Source of the DNA: Canna indica
Taxonomy: Eukaryota > Streptophyta > Magnoliopsida > Zingiberales > Cannaceae
Direction of reading: 5' to 3'
Assembly (NCBI GenBank): GCA_034359265.1
Contig: CP136893.1
Coordinates: 18,543,001-18,607,000 of the forward strand
DNA: 64,000 bases
The position numbers and the translations under genes were made by a program. Of the stretch, positions 11,451 through 23,800 are shown one piece after another (position 1 is the stretch's first letter; each line of letters begins with the position of its first letter). The notes beneath the pieces are model-generated. The model saw only the letters and a list, made by a program, of their open reading frames with translations, did no database searches and was not told the origin of the DNA.

Positions 11451-11839
11451 CTATGATTTTATCATTTAAGGGTAAGATATTAGTTATTTAGATAGCCACT
11501 TCTCCGTATTTATCAGTTTTCTCTTAAATGGAAATTATAGTTTGGAGGTGATATATGCTTAAACATCCTGAACCCCAAAATATTGATTGCTATTTGAATG
11601 TTGATTGTTGTTATTCTTTGACTGGAATATGATCTCATTGGAAGAATGGTAAATGATAAATCCATATTATTACTTAATTTTTTTTTTAATCCATAATTGT
11701 ATATTCATTTGTTAAGTTCCTTGTTTGGCATCTCTTTCATGATTTAATTGATTCGAAATAACTAGCTTAATCAACTTCTCCATGATAATAAGTCCCTAAT
11801 TCTCTATCAATTTTGTTTTCACTGGTATTCTTCGTAGAA

Positions 11840-14800
11840 ATGGCTACACCAGAAGTTGACAAGAAAATGCTTAGAGACCTTGAATCAATGGGATTTCCAA
11901 CTGCTCGTGCAACAAGAGCGCTTCATTTTTCTGGTCAGTTTTTAATATACTCTTTTGTTGTTTGGATTCATATATCATTAATTCCACTGAATCTGTTTCT
12001 TAAATATTGATTTATTTTGCAAGCTTAAGAAGGATATAAATCCAACTTCGAGAAGTTGATTTTCTATAGGTCTAACTCAATTAGCCATGCCTTTCAACGA
12101 CTAGTCAATCTCCAAAATATTTGCATAAGTAGCTAAATTGCTCTTTTCTCTTCGTCAAGCTGAGTGAAGTAGTATAAAAACATTTGGCACTTTTGTGGGT
12201 ATTAAGAGAGGAGACAAAAAAAAGTTTTTTGTGAGCATTAGTTCTCTGGAGATGCTGGTTCATTCTATATAAGTGAAAGTTATATGGAAGTATGGAACTA
12301 AGGAGTTTTTTAAATTATATGGAGGTTCTATGATTAAATTTGATGCTTATAGTCATGAGAGCTTCCAGGTTATGCAGCATCCAGTAGTCTCGAAGTCTTT
12401 GCTATATCTTGCTTGATTTCTTCCCAAGAAAATTCACCTGAGTGTTAATTAGGTGTAATTTCTGTGAGGCAATTTCTCATGTTGTTGGAGTAACCTTAAT
12501 GGTGCAGCACCAACGTGGGAGGAGACAGAGGGAGAAAGAGAGAGAATAAGGGCGATAAGAGGAGAAAATTAGGGATTTTATTTCATCAACTCAAATTTTT
12601 GCCTGATACCTCAAGGGCTACAAGATATAATGAGTAAGACCTTGTAAAGAAGGAAATACCTACACTGGAGAAAGGAAACTAAAACTGAGGAAATAAAATT
12701 AATGCCTTACATCGAGGAAACAAATGAAATCTAAAAATTAGCTCTAATTAGGGCCTACAGTAAGACCTCAATGGGGGTTTTATTTAATTGAGTGTTGTGA
12801 TCGCATCATTTGCTCCGACTCGAAAAAATCTGAGTTATACACCATTTGGCCATCCATCATCCTGGTTGGCCCTTTCAATGAACAAGGTAATGCTACAAAT
12901 TCCCTATACAAAAAATCAACTAGCAGGGATGAAGGCTCGAGGGTCTCCCGATAAAATGGAAATTGAATCAATCTATACTCTGAGAATTGGATTATTGAAT
13001 TTTATTATCAAGCCAAATAGATATACAATATTATCAATCTTCCTATACATATAAATGAAAGCATAAATCTCCCAAAGGGGTTCTTAGGGAAACATTCATG
13101 ATGTATACAAACAAAATTCGTCCAATTGAGATTGGCATGCCATTTATAACCTTCATTACTTAGTGAAAACTTATGTATAAGAGCGACAAAGAACTCTTGA
13201 ATGCGCTCATCAAGATTCTCAACAAATCATAGGAATGAGAAGGGTTAGGCATGAAATCAAGTTAGTGGATCAGTGGATGTCAGAATTCTTAGCTTGAGAT
13301 CTGGTCCAGGGCCGGGAAACACTTGGATCTGCCACTTCCAGATCTGGGTAGTAAACCTCTTCCAATTCGAGTTGGAGCAGGTTTTGTTGTCTCTTCTTGC
13401 CTATGTTGTTGGTGAGAAGAATCACCCTCCAAGAAGGGTTCAGAAATAGAAGAGGAAGAAGAAGAGAAGAAGTAGAAGAATAGTAGCGAATACAAGAAGA
13501 AGAAGAGAAGAAAGCTTTTTGTGGCTTCAGAGATGGATGGCCTAAACCAGGCTTCCACTCTTTTATACTCCAATTCAAAATTCAAAATTCAAAATTACAT
13601 CTGTAACTGCCTTCAGTTGTAACTACCTTCTGGTACAAGTAAAAATGACTCTTATACCCCTAACTCTACCATTATTTCCCAGCCATAATAGAACTAAAAG
13701 CTATAACAGAAGAAATACAAAATTACAATTAAAGTAGTAAAAATCAAATTATAAACTTCCTAATTTGTTTTCCATTTTCCATGCTCAAACCTCCTGTAAA
13801 CCTTGAATTCAGACTTATCACATGCAGATTTATCCCTAACATCACTCCCCCCCCTTCCACCTGAGGCTTGTCCTCAAGCCGAAAAGCAGGGAAGTCCATC
13901 TGTAGCTGTTTCTCTTTCTCCCAAGAAGCTTCAGCTGGTGACAGTCCTGTCCAATTTATCAAATATTCTCATTCCTTCCCTGTCCATCTCTTATCCAAAA
14001 CCGCTTTAGGATGAACACCCTCATCTGAATTTAGCATTTTTGGCAATGTTGGCTGCTTCCCAGTTAGTTCCCCTATAATTTTTTTCAAGAAGGAGACATG
14101 AAATACAGGATGAATTCTAGATTCTTGTGGTAGTTCTAGCTCATATGCTACTGCCCCAATGCGTTTTTTGACCAAAAATGACCCATAAAACCGAGGAGAT
14201 AGCTTAGAAAACTGTCTTCTTTTGACCGAGTGTTGTCTATATTGCTGCAGTTTGAAAAGTACCCAATCACCTACATGGAATTCTACTTCTCGTTTCCCCA
14301 TGTCAAAAAATCTTTTCATTCTTTCTTGGCCCTGCAATAGTCTATTCTTTATAATAGCTATTTCTTCATCTCTTTCCTGTAAAGCCTTGTCAACTGTATC
14401 CAACTTAGCTGTTCCTTTCTCATATGACAACAAACGTGGAGGAGGTCTTCCATAGACCACTTGGAATGGTGTGGTATGTAAACTAGTGTGATAACTAGTG
14501 TTATAAGAGTATTCTGCCCAAGATAACCACTGCATCCATTTCTTTGGTTGATCACTTGTGAAGCATCTTAAATGCATCTCAATACATTTATTGACTGCTT
14601 CAGTTTGCCCATCGGATTGGGGGTGATAAGCTAAAGAGTAATTGAGAGTAGTGCCACACAATTTAAATAGTTCAGACCAGAATTTGCTAGTGAAGACTGG
14701 GTCTCTAGCACTCATAATTGAAGAAGGTAAACCATGAAGTTTGAAGATATGATCAAAGAAGGGTTTTGCAACTGTTGTAGTCGTATAGGGATGAATGATA

Positions 14801-17800
14801 GCTATGAAATGGCTGTACTTAGAAAATCTGTCCACCACTACTAACAATGCATTCTTCCCTTGAGAGGGTGGTAATCCCTCTACAAAATCCATAGAGATAT
14901 CAGTCCAAATGAGGTCTGGTATGGGTAAGGGTTGTAGCAGTCCTGCAGGGTGTAAACACTCACTTTTGTTCCTTTGAGAAACTGTACAAGATGATATAAA
15001 CTGTCTAGTGTTTTTTTTCATACCCCTCCAAAAGAAATCAGCTTTAAGCCTTTGAAGAGTCTTTTGATTCCCCTCATGGTGGCTGTTATGTATGGCTGCT
15101 ATGATCTGATTGCACAAAGTGGATGAATGTGGTAGGAAAATTCGGCCCTTCTACCACAATAGTCCATCCTTAACCTTCCATTTGTCATCAAGCTCCCATT
15201 TTTCAACTTGCATCTTCAACTTTTGTATTTCAGAATCCAAAGAGACTTCCTTTTTAATTTCTTCCAACAATAACATTTTTTTTTTTTTTTTTTTTTTGAT
15301 AAAAAGAACCCTGCATTCCATTCAAGAGGTATGAAAAGTTACAGGTATATTGTAGGGATAGAGGAGAGAAGTGAAAATAAGAGAAAAGAAAGAAAACACT
15401 CCAGTATTACAAACACTGCAACAGCTCAAAGTTAATCAGAGCACATCTCAAAAAAATTTGCTGCCGACGCAGCTAGACTTTGAAGTGCGGAGGATTCGTC
15501 TCTGAATATCCTAGAGTTTCTCTCCAACCAAACAAACGAGGACCAAACCAGGTTTAAGCATGTGCGCTTGCATGCAGCTCTAGAGGAACTGCCAACCGAG
15601 GAATTCCATGGTGAAGCCGAAAGTGGGAAGAAAGATTGGTGCAATAGTGATAGGAATATCCTCCAACCAGCACAACTGAAAGGACAAGACTTGAAGAGAT
15701 GCTCATGAGATTCCCGACCAGTAACACAAAGCACACAATTTGAATCAGCCGTGATGCCCCATCGTGCAATTCTATCCCGAGTAAGAAGTCTTTCTCTTAA
15801 CCGGAGCCACCCGAAGATTGATATTCTTGGAGGAAGCTTGGTGCGCCATAGGAAACCATGGAACCTATCCAGTACCCCGCGATAATTTAGCAAGAAATAC
15901 ATACTTTTTGTAGAGAAGACACCATCTTTGGTCCATTTCCAACGAATCTGATCATCCCCTATAAAGTGTTGAATAGTCTCAAGGTCCCGCTTTAAAGAGT
16001 TCAACATATCACTATCCACCAATGCCGTGAATGACACATCCCAGCTAACACATATATTTGAACTGTTAAGAATTTTAGCTTCTGAGATAAAACAGTTCGG
16101 ATTGCTCGCACGATGAAAGAGAGAAGGGTATTTATCAGCTAACCGCATCCCAGAGAGCCATCTGTCTGTCCATAATTTGATCGTAGTGCCAAAGCCGACC
16201 TGGAAGGATATGCCCGGAATAAATACTTCGAGTAAGTTGCAAAGGTTCCTCCAAATCGGTGAAGCTCTTCTAGCAAAGGACCCGCCAGTAGACCATAAAC
16301 GGTAGTCTCCATACATACACATAAGAATGTTAACCCATAAGTGATCACATCTGTTGATCAACCTCCAAAGCCAGGTGCCAAGTCTCGCTTGGTTGTGAGC
16401 TCGCAAGTTAAGAATACCCAGTCCTCCCTCAGTCTTCGAGCAAGTGATAGAATCCCAGGAAACCAAGCATTTCCCATTTGTAGAGATATTCTCTTGTCCA
16501 ACCCAAAAGAATTTCCGTCTTCTTAAGTCAATACGGTTGATGACCCACTTCGGTGCTTGAAACAAGGAGAGGAGATAACCCGTGGAGGCAGTGATGACAC
16601 TATTAATAAGGGTGAGACGACCGGCCCGCGAAAGGAGCCGACCGTGCCAATTACCCAAACGAGCATCAAACCGAGAGATGAATTGGAGCCAATCGGCTTT
16701 ACACAACTTTCCTGGCCTGAGGGGAAGGCCCAGATAGCTCATAGGGAAGGAAGCAGCTTGGCATCCAATCTCCAAGGCTAGGCTATTTGACAAATCCTGA
16801 TCAGTCTTTAAGCAAAGGATACTCGACTTGGCCAAGTTGACTTTCAGGCCGGTCACTAGCTCAAAACATTTCAGCAGCAAGAGCAAATTTCGAAGACTAT
16901 AACCGTCATTCTTACAGAAGAGAATAAGATCATCTGCAAACATAAAGTGGGAGGCTCCACCCTCAATCATATGGTTCAGGACCCCCGAGATGTAACCATT
17001 TCGGATTGCAAGGTCAAGCAATTTAGAGAAGCAATCCAATGCCAGGTTGAAAATAAATGGTGACAGCGGGTTCCCTTGCCGAACCCCCCTACGGTGCCGA
17101 AAGAAAGTACCAATGCTCCCATTAGTGATCAGCGCCGAGTCAGTGTCAAGAAGAAGGGAAACCCAATTCAGCCACAAAGGAGGAAAGCCACGAGACATTA
17201 ACATCTCCTGAATGAAGCTCCAATTGATAGAATCAAAAGCCTTCTCGTAGTCAACTTTGAAAAGGATACCGTCCTCATTAAATTGTTTGCACGCCCACAC
17301 GGTTTCATGAACACCCATAAAGCAGTCTAAAGTACTTCTCCCTTTCATGTAGGCAAACTGATTTTGGCCGATCAGCTCACCCATATGCGGCTTCAATCGG
17401 CGGGCAAGAACCCTAGAGAAAATGCGAATAATACTATGTTCAAGACTAATCGGTCTGAAGTCCCGGACCGAGGAGGCTCCCTCCTTCTTAGGAATAAGAA
17501 CAATATGTCCGGAGTTGAACTTTCTTATAGTAGAAGGGTCATTAAATATCTCAGTGAAGATAAGAAGGAGATCATTTTGAATGGTGTCCCAATAGACACG
17601 AAAGAATTCCGGAAGAAGACCGTCGGGACCGGGGGCTTTAAAGGAGCCCAAATCGAAGACGGCAGCCCGAATCTCCTCAAGGGTGAAAGGAGAGTCCAAC
17701 AAATGATGCTCGGGTAGAGGAGGAATGTTCACACTACTCCAATCAATTCGAAGCAGAGGGTTAGCCTTCTTACCCAAGCAGCCCTTTGTAGAAATTCCGT

Positions 17801-20800
17801 AACAGATCAGCCATCATCTCATCATTCGTCACCTCTCCCTCCTCCGAATCAAGATGATGTATCCAATTTTGTTTCTTCCGGAGGTTGGCCCAATGATGAA
17901 AATAACGAGTATTTAGATCTCCTTCCTTAATCCATCTGCGCTTGGCCCTTTGTCTCCAAAACGCATCCTCATCCTTGTAAATCAAATCCAGATTGCCTTT
18001 CAAGGTTTTAAGGGATGACAGTTCTGTAGCTGAGAGGCCAGAAATTTCAGCTTTGACATTTAGGGCCTCAATTTCCAATTCAAGTTTTCTTCTATTAGCA
18101 TTTTGATCCTTTCTTGATTGTGCGGCCCAAACAAGAAGAATTCGACGTAGCTGCTTCCATCTCTTTATCCATCTTGTCGATGCAGAGGCTTCCACAAAAG
18201 GTGCATCCCAAGCCGAGAGAATAATATTTCTAAAACCGAGTTTTTGAAGCCAAAAGCGTTCCATCCGAAAGCGCTTATTGTGATTACCAAGAGAATGGGC
18301 AGCCCTGAAGATAAGTGCATTGTGATCCGATAGTCGCCGTTCTCCTCCAATCACCAAAGCCGCGGGCAATAGTTGGAAGGAGGAAGAAGAGATCAAAACC
18401 CGATCCAGTTTGGCCAAGGAAGGCGGTTGCTGATTGTTAGACCATGTGAAGGCCTTGCCCTTGATTGGCAAATCAAGAAGTTCATGGTCGGCAATAAGGC
18501 AAGAGAGTGCATCTGAATCACGAGTTAGTCCCGAACAATTCTGCCGCTCGTGAACAAAACGAGTGGCGTTAAAATCACCACCAATAATGAGATTCTCAAC
18601 ATATGAGTGTAATAGATCATCAAGCTCAGAAAAGAAAACGTGCCTACCGGCACTACGCGGCGGTCCATAAACACATACGAAGGTGAAAAATTGCTTGGAT
18701 TTCCTTAATTCGAGCCTAGCCAACAACAAAAATTGTCCAACATGGGTGTGGATGCAGTTCCAGACCGACTCATCCCAAATGAGTAATTGACCCCCTGATA
18801 AGCCAACCGAATCTTTGGTAATGAAAGCAGGTGAATGAAAGCCCGAGCACTGTCGGATGAAGCTTGAGGAGACTGAAGCCGCCTTTGTTTCACTTAGAGC
18901 CATGACTGAGCAACCAAGCTCTCTACAATAGTTTTTTACCATAACCCTCTTGGTTAATCTGCATAAGCCCCTAACATTCTAGAATAAAGCGCCAAAATCT
19001 GTAGCAACCATAATAATATAGAAAGAAAACATCCGGTCCCACCAAACAATTTAGACAGCGTCACCAACTGGACCAAAGCCAGCCAGTGCCCGCTCAACAG
19101 AAGGAATGGAAGCCGCAAAAGAGAAGCCCAGGGACGTAACTTGTTCCTTAAGTGGCAAGGCAGAAAGCGAGTTAGCCGCTTGAGAGCAAAAGAGACCCCT
19201 CGGGGGGAAGCGATTGTTCTGGCATGAGGACGACTCCATTTCACCAAGAGCCGCAGCCGCCTCTCGCTCACCATTCAAAGCCGCCTTACGAGCAGAGGCG
19301 CGACGAAGAGAACTGCCCGGAGAGGACGTGGAAGTTCGCAACCGGTTGCTCCGCCGAACAACCGACATCACAACGCGAGGTCGTCTACGTCGGTAGGTGA
19401 TCGTCGAGTCATTGTTCAACGACTCAAAACGGTCAGGAGTCAGAGAAGGAGGGCCCAGACGAGAGATATCATGAAACCTCGTAGGAGAATTAAGCTCCGA
19501 GTTTTGATGTAGAGGAGAACCTGGATGAGGATCTGAATTAGGTAGTTCCTCTGCCCGAGGATGAGGACCCGTTAAGGAGAGAACGGTTCTCAACCCGGAC
19601 CGAAGAAAACCATCTAAAATTAGCTTAGCAGCGGGATCCGAATCCAAAAGAGATTGGGCCCATAGGGTCCACCAAGTCCGAAGAACAGGGGCATGACACT
19701 CCTGCATCTGGAATAAGAAATGACATAAAGCAACCAATGGGGGTAACCTGGTACGAGCAGAGCTGCAGGGGGCTGACGTCTGAGCACCAGCGTCACAAAC
19801 CGACAACACCAAATCACCAAAAAGGTGAGGCATGGAGGCGGAAGTAAAAGGCAGAGTCAAGCGAGCATCCGGAAATGGAAGGGCATTCTCCTCTGCAACG
19901 CTATCGCAATCCTGCGTCAGAACCGTGCACGCCACCTCATCACAAGCAACAGCCAAATCTGACACAATCATACCATCTTCCACCTCGATCGGCGGTGACC
20001 AAGTTTTCGGTGTCGCCGGAGGCATCGCCGGAGCGAGCGATGACCCAAGATCAGAGCACATCCTTGCGAAAACCAGCGGAACAGGCACCATAGACGCAGT
20101 GACACTTGACGCCTCCTCAAGCGTCGGCTGAACTGCAGAGGGGAGAGCGACGGAGGCACCAGTAACCTCCTTGAGACTCTCTGAGTAAGCAGAAGGTGCA
20201 AGAGGCATAGCAAGCCCCGGAGAGCCACCGAGATCCAAGTCGGCATCGGGGTCATGACCACACAGGTCGAAATCACTTCCCATAGGAGAGGAAGAGTCAT
20301 CATAAATCCATCTGAACCAAGAGATGCCCACTTGGACAGAATACCTACGGCATTCCGCCGTCGCATGAATGATTCGGGGAATGCACTGGAGGGAGTGAGC
20401 TCTGATCCGAATTCGGCAGGAATCGAACTGCGACCATCTCAGGGAGCGGCCATCGATCGCGTCGAAGGCCCCAAAAGACCCCACCAGGACAGAGAGGGCA
20501 CTCTCGTTCCAAAAAGTCATTGGAAGACCTTTGAGTTCCAGACCCACGCAGAGTTCGAACGGTCGGACCGAGATGAAGGCATCATCTTCCTTCCAGTCCT
20601 CAACAATCAGTGAGGCGGATTGCCAATGGAAACAACGCCGCTTGATAAGAGTATCCTTGTAAAAAGAGTTAAAGCCTGAAGGAGTAGTGATCAGGAAGCG
20701 GGAAGATGAAATGCGACGCTGCTTCCACCGACTACTGTGCATCGCATGATCTCGGAAGCAAGACGCAAGAAAGCCGGCGATGTTCTGAGAACCACCAAGA

Positions 20801-23800
20801 GAGCCTTGAACAGAGACAAGTATACACCTTTCCGCAAGGTAGCCGGCGCGATTGAGAGTTTGTTCCGAAGGAGGAAGGAAAAGCTTGATAGCGGCCGGAC
20901 GGTTCACTGTGTCACAGATATCCGCCGCACGAGGTGGATGGGAGGCCTTTGCGGCAGGGGCCGTAGCAATCCGAGCAGGAGGAGAAGAGCTAGACACCGG
21001 CGAGGGGATGGGAGAGGCAGCCACGTTGAGAGGGCAGCCTCTGACCCGATGCCCACTCCGATGACATCTGAAACATTTACGAGGCTCACGGCAATGGGAG
21101 CTACGGTGACCCTTGCCACAACAATTGAAACAACGTCCCATGTTCTTCAGCCTAGCAAGGAAAGCCGAGGAGTTGAAGACTTGTTGGACAACCCCTGCGA
21201 CCTTGGAGTTCAAGGAGGGGGGCGAAGGAGAAGGGATCGCAGGTCGTCGGACCACATCAGCGAAAGAGCCTGAGCGAACCCAAAGCTCAGAGGACGGCGC
21301 AGGGGCCAACGCAAAGGAAACATGACGATGGTTTCTACGTCGATTCACCGTGACCCATTCGTCACCATCCGAGCTCAGAGCAGAACCACGCAGAGGAGCG
21401 CCAGGAACAGAGGAAGGAAAGGGCACCAGCGGGATGGGCACCAAAGAGGGGGAGGGCGCCACCGGAGAAGGGGAGGGCGTCACTCGAGGAGAGGAACTCA
21501 CCTTGGACGTCATATGGAGACGAGGAGCGGCAGCGCCGGCAAGGGGCAGTGAGGTGCAGCGCGATCCGGCGAGAGGCGACGAGCAGCGGGATCCCTCAAT
21601 CGTCCTCGAACATGAGGCTCCAACATTTGGGACATGATATGTCCATACAACAATTTCCTTCTTGGTTTCTTCTGGATAAAGTGTCAGCCACTATATTATG
21701 TCTTCCTGCTTTGTATTCAATCTGGGATTCATCCCCAACAATTTAGTTACCCATCTTTGTTGAGGACCGGTCACTAGTTTTTGTTCAAGTAGGTACTTGA
21801 GACTGAAATGATCTGTTCTTATGACGAATGTCTTTCCCCATAGATAGAGTCCAATGTTTAATGGTCTTCACCAATCCCATTAATTTCTTCTCATATGCTG
21901 GAAGTTTATGGTGCTGGACCGCAAGAATCTTACTGGAATAAGCAATTGGGCCTTTCCCTTGATGTAAAACTGCTCCTATTCCGTGTCACATGCATCACAT
22001 TCGACAATGAACTCCTTTGAGAAATCCGGCAGATTTAGGACCGGTGTTGTAGAAAGAGCATGTTTGAGCTTCTCAAAACTCCTATTTGCATTCACATTCC
22101 AATTGAAGGCATTTTTTCTTAACAAAGCTGTTAATAGGGCATCTATGATGGCATACTCCTTTATGAATCTCCTGTAATGTCCGGCCACACCTAAAAATCC
22201 TCTCAAAGCTTTGATGGTAGCAGGTTTAGGCCAATGAACAATTGTTTCAACTTTCCCCACATCATCAGAAACTCCCTCTTTGTCAATAGTGTGACCCAAA
22301 TATGAAACCTACCCCGTTGCTATGTCACACTTAGAAAGCTTCAGGTGAAGTTGATGTTTCTGTAACATACTGAATACTGCCCTTAAATGTTGTAAGTGAT
22401 CTTCCCAAGAAGTGCTATATAAGGATATCATCAAAAAATACTAGCACAAATTTTCTCAAAAAATTCTGAAATATATCGTTCATGAGTGACTGAAAAGTGG
22501 CTGGGGCATTTGTCAAACCAAACGGCATCACCAAGAATTCATAATGACCTTGATGAGTCTGAAAAGCTGTCTTCTCTACATCATTCCAATCCATCCGAAT
22601 CTGATGATATCCCGACCTCAAGTCTAATTTTGAAAAGATGATAGAGCCATGCAACTCATCCAACAATTCTTCCACCACTGGAATAGGAAATTTATCTTTG
22701 ACGGTAACCATGTTTAAAGCTCGATAGTCAACACACATCCTCCATGAATTATCATGTTTAGGCATTAAAAGAACAGGTGCTAGAAAGGAGAAGTGCTCAT
22801 ACGTATCAGTCCTTGTGACATCATATCTCTGCATTGCCTCTCAATTTCCTCCTTTTGATGGTAAGGATATCTATAGGGTTGGACTGCTACTAGTTCCGTA
22901 CCTGGTAGTAACCGAATCTTATGCTCATGATTCCTAAAATGAGGTAATCCTACAGGCTCTTCAAAGAGGGTAGCAAACTCTTTTAAAAGCTCAGACAAGG
23001 AAGCCCTATTTTGTTTTTCTGATACCGTCAATGCTAAATGAGGCAAGCTCTTTCCCCGGTTTAAACCTTGTAATGTCACCTTCTTTTTCCTCCTTTGAAA
23101 TACCATCTTCATACGCTGAAAGTCGCAGTAAATAGGACCTAATGTTTCCAACCACTTGACACCCAAAACTCCATCAAATCCATGTAAGGGCAGAACATAG
23201 AAGTCTACATATAAAAACTCCTGCCGCAACCATATTGGAATTTGATGACACCATCCTGAACAAGGTAGTTGGCTTCCATTAGCTACTTGAACTTGCATTT
23301 CTTTATCTAAGGATATGGATACTCCCAACTTTTGAGCTGCATTTTCACTCAAGAAGTTATGTGTACTACCAGAATCCACTAGCATTCGGAGAGGAATTCC
23401 GCCAACTTGCACCTCAATTTGCATAGCATGAGGCTGTTGTTTTCTTTCAAGGGCCATCAAGGATATTCTGGTCCTCTCCTTCATCAACATCTTCTTCAGA
23501 TATGCAATCAATCCATAATAGCCTCTTGCATTTGTGACCCTTGGTGAAAAGTTCATCAAAGTTAAAACATAAGCCCTTTGCCCTCCTCTCTACTATTTCT
23601 GCATTAGTGAGCCTCTTGAAAGTGGGAGCTCCTGAAGTGGAAGGACTCTTATAAGTGTTACTAACATGCTTATGATTGATCATTCTAGATGGAGTTCTTC
23701 GTTCATACAATTTGGCCAAACACATGGCTTCTAGTAGATCCTTTGGTCTATGGGCTTCAACCTCAATCTGCAATTCTGATTGTAGACCACTGATAAAGAT

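Larger units (their letters stand above)
15272..21628 (-). mobile_element. Near full-length L1-type LINE, about 6.3 kb
   Basis: The minus-strand element runs from about 21621 (5' end) to 15279 (3' end), ending in a poly(A) tail seen as T19-20 at 15279-15297. A short TSD-like AACATTT is present at 15272-15278 and 21622-21628. Removing the L1 restores a continuous gypsy reading frame across the junction (SQM followed by LLLEE), which supports these edges. It carries ORF1 with two CCHC knuckles, and ORF2 with endonuclease, reverse transcriptase and zf-RVT. It has a stop early in ORF2 and a frameshift between EN and RT, so this copy is inactive but recent. Confidence 0.88.

Noticed and set aside
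20737..21637. Several long plus-strand ORFs across 19.8-21.6 kb
   Set aside because: They lie opposite L1 ORF1 and are rich in Arg/Gly/Ser from its GC-biased codons; no motif of their own.
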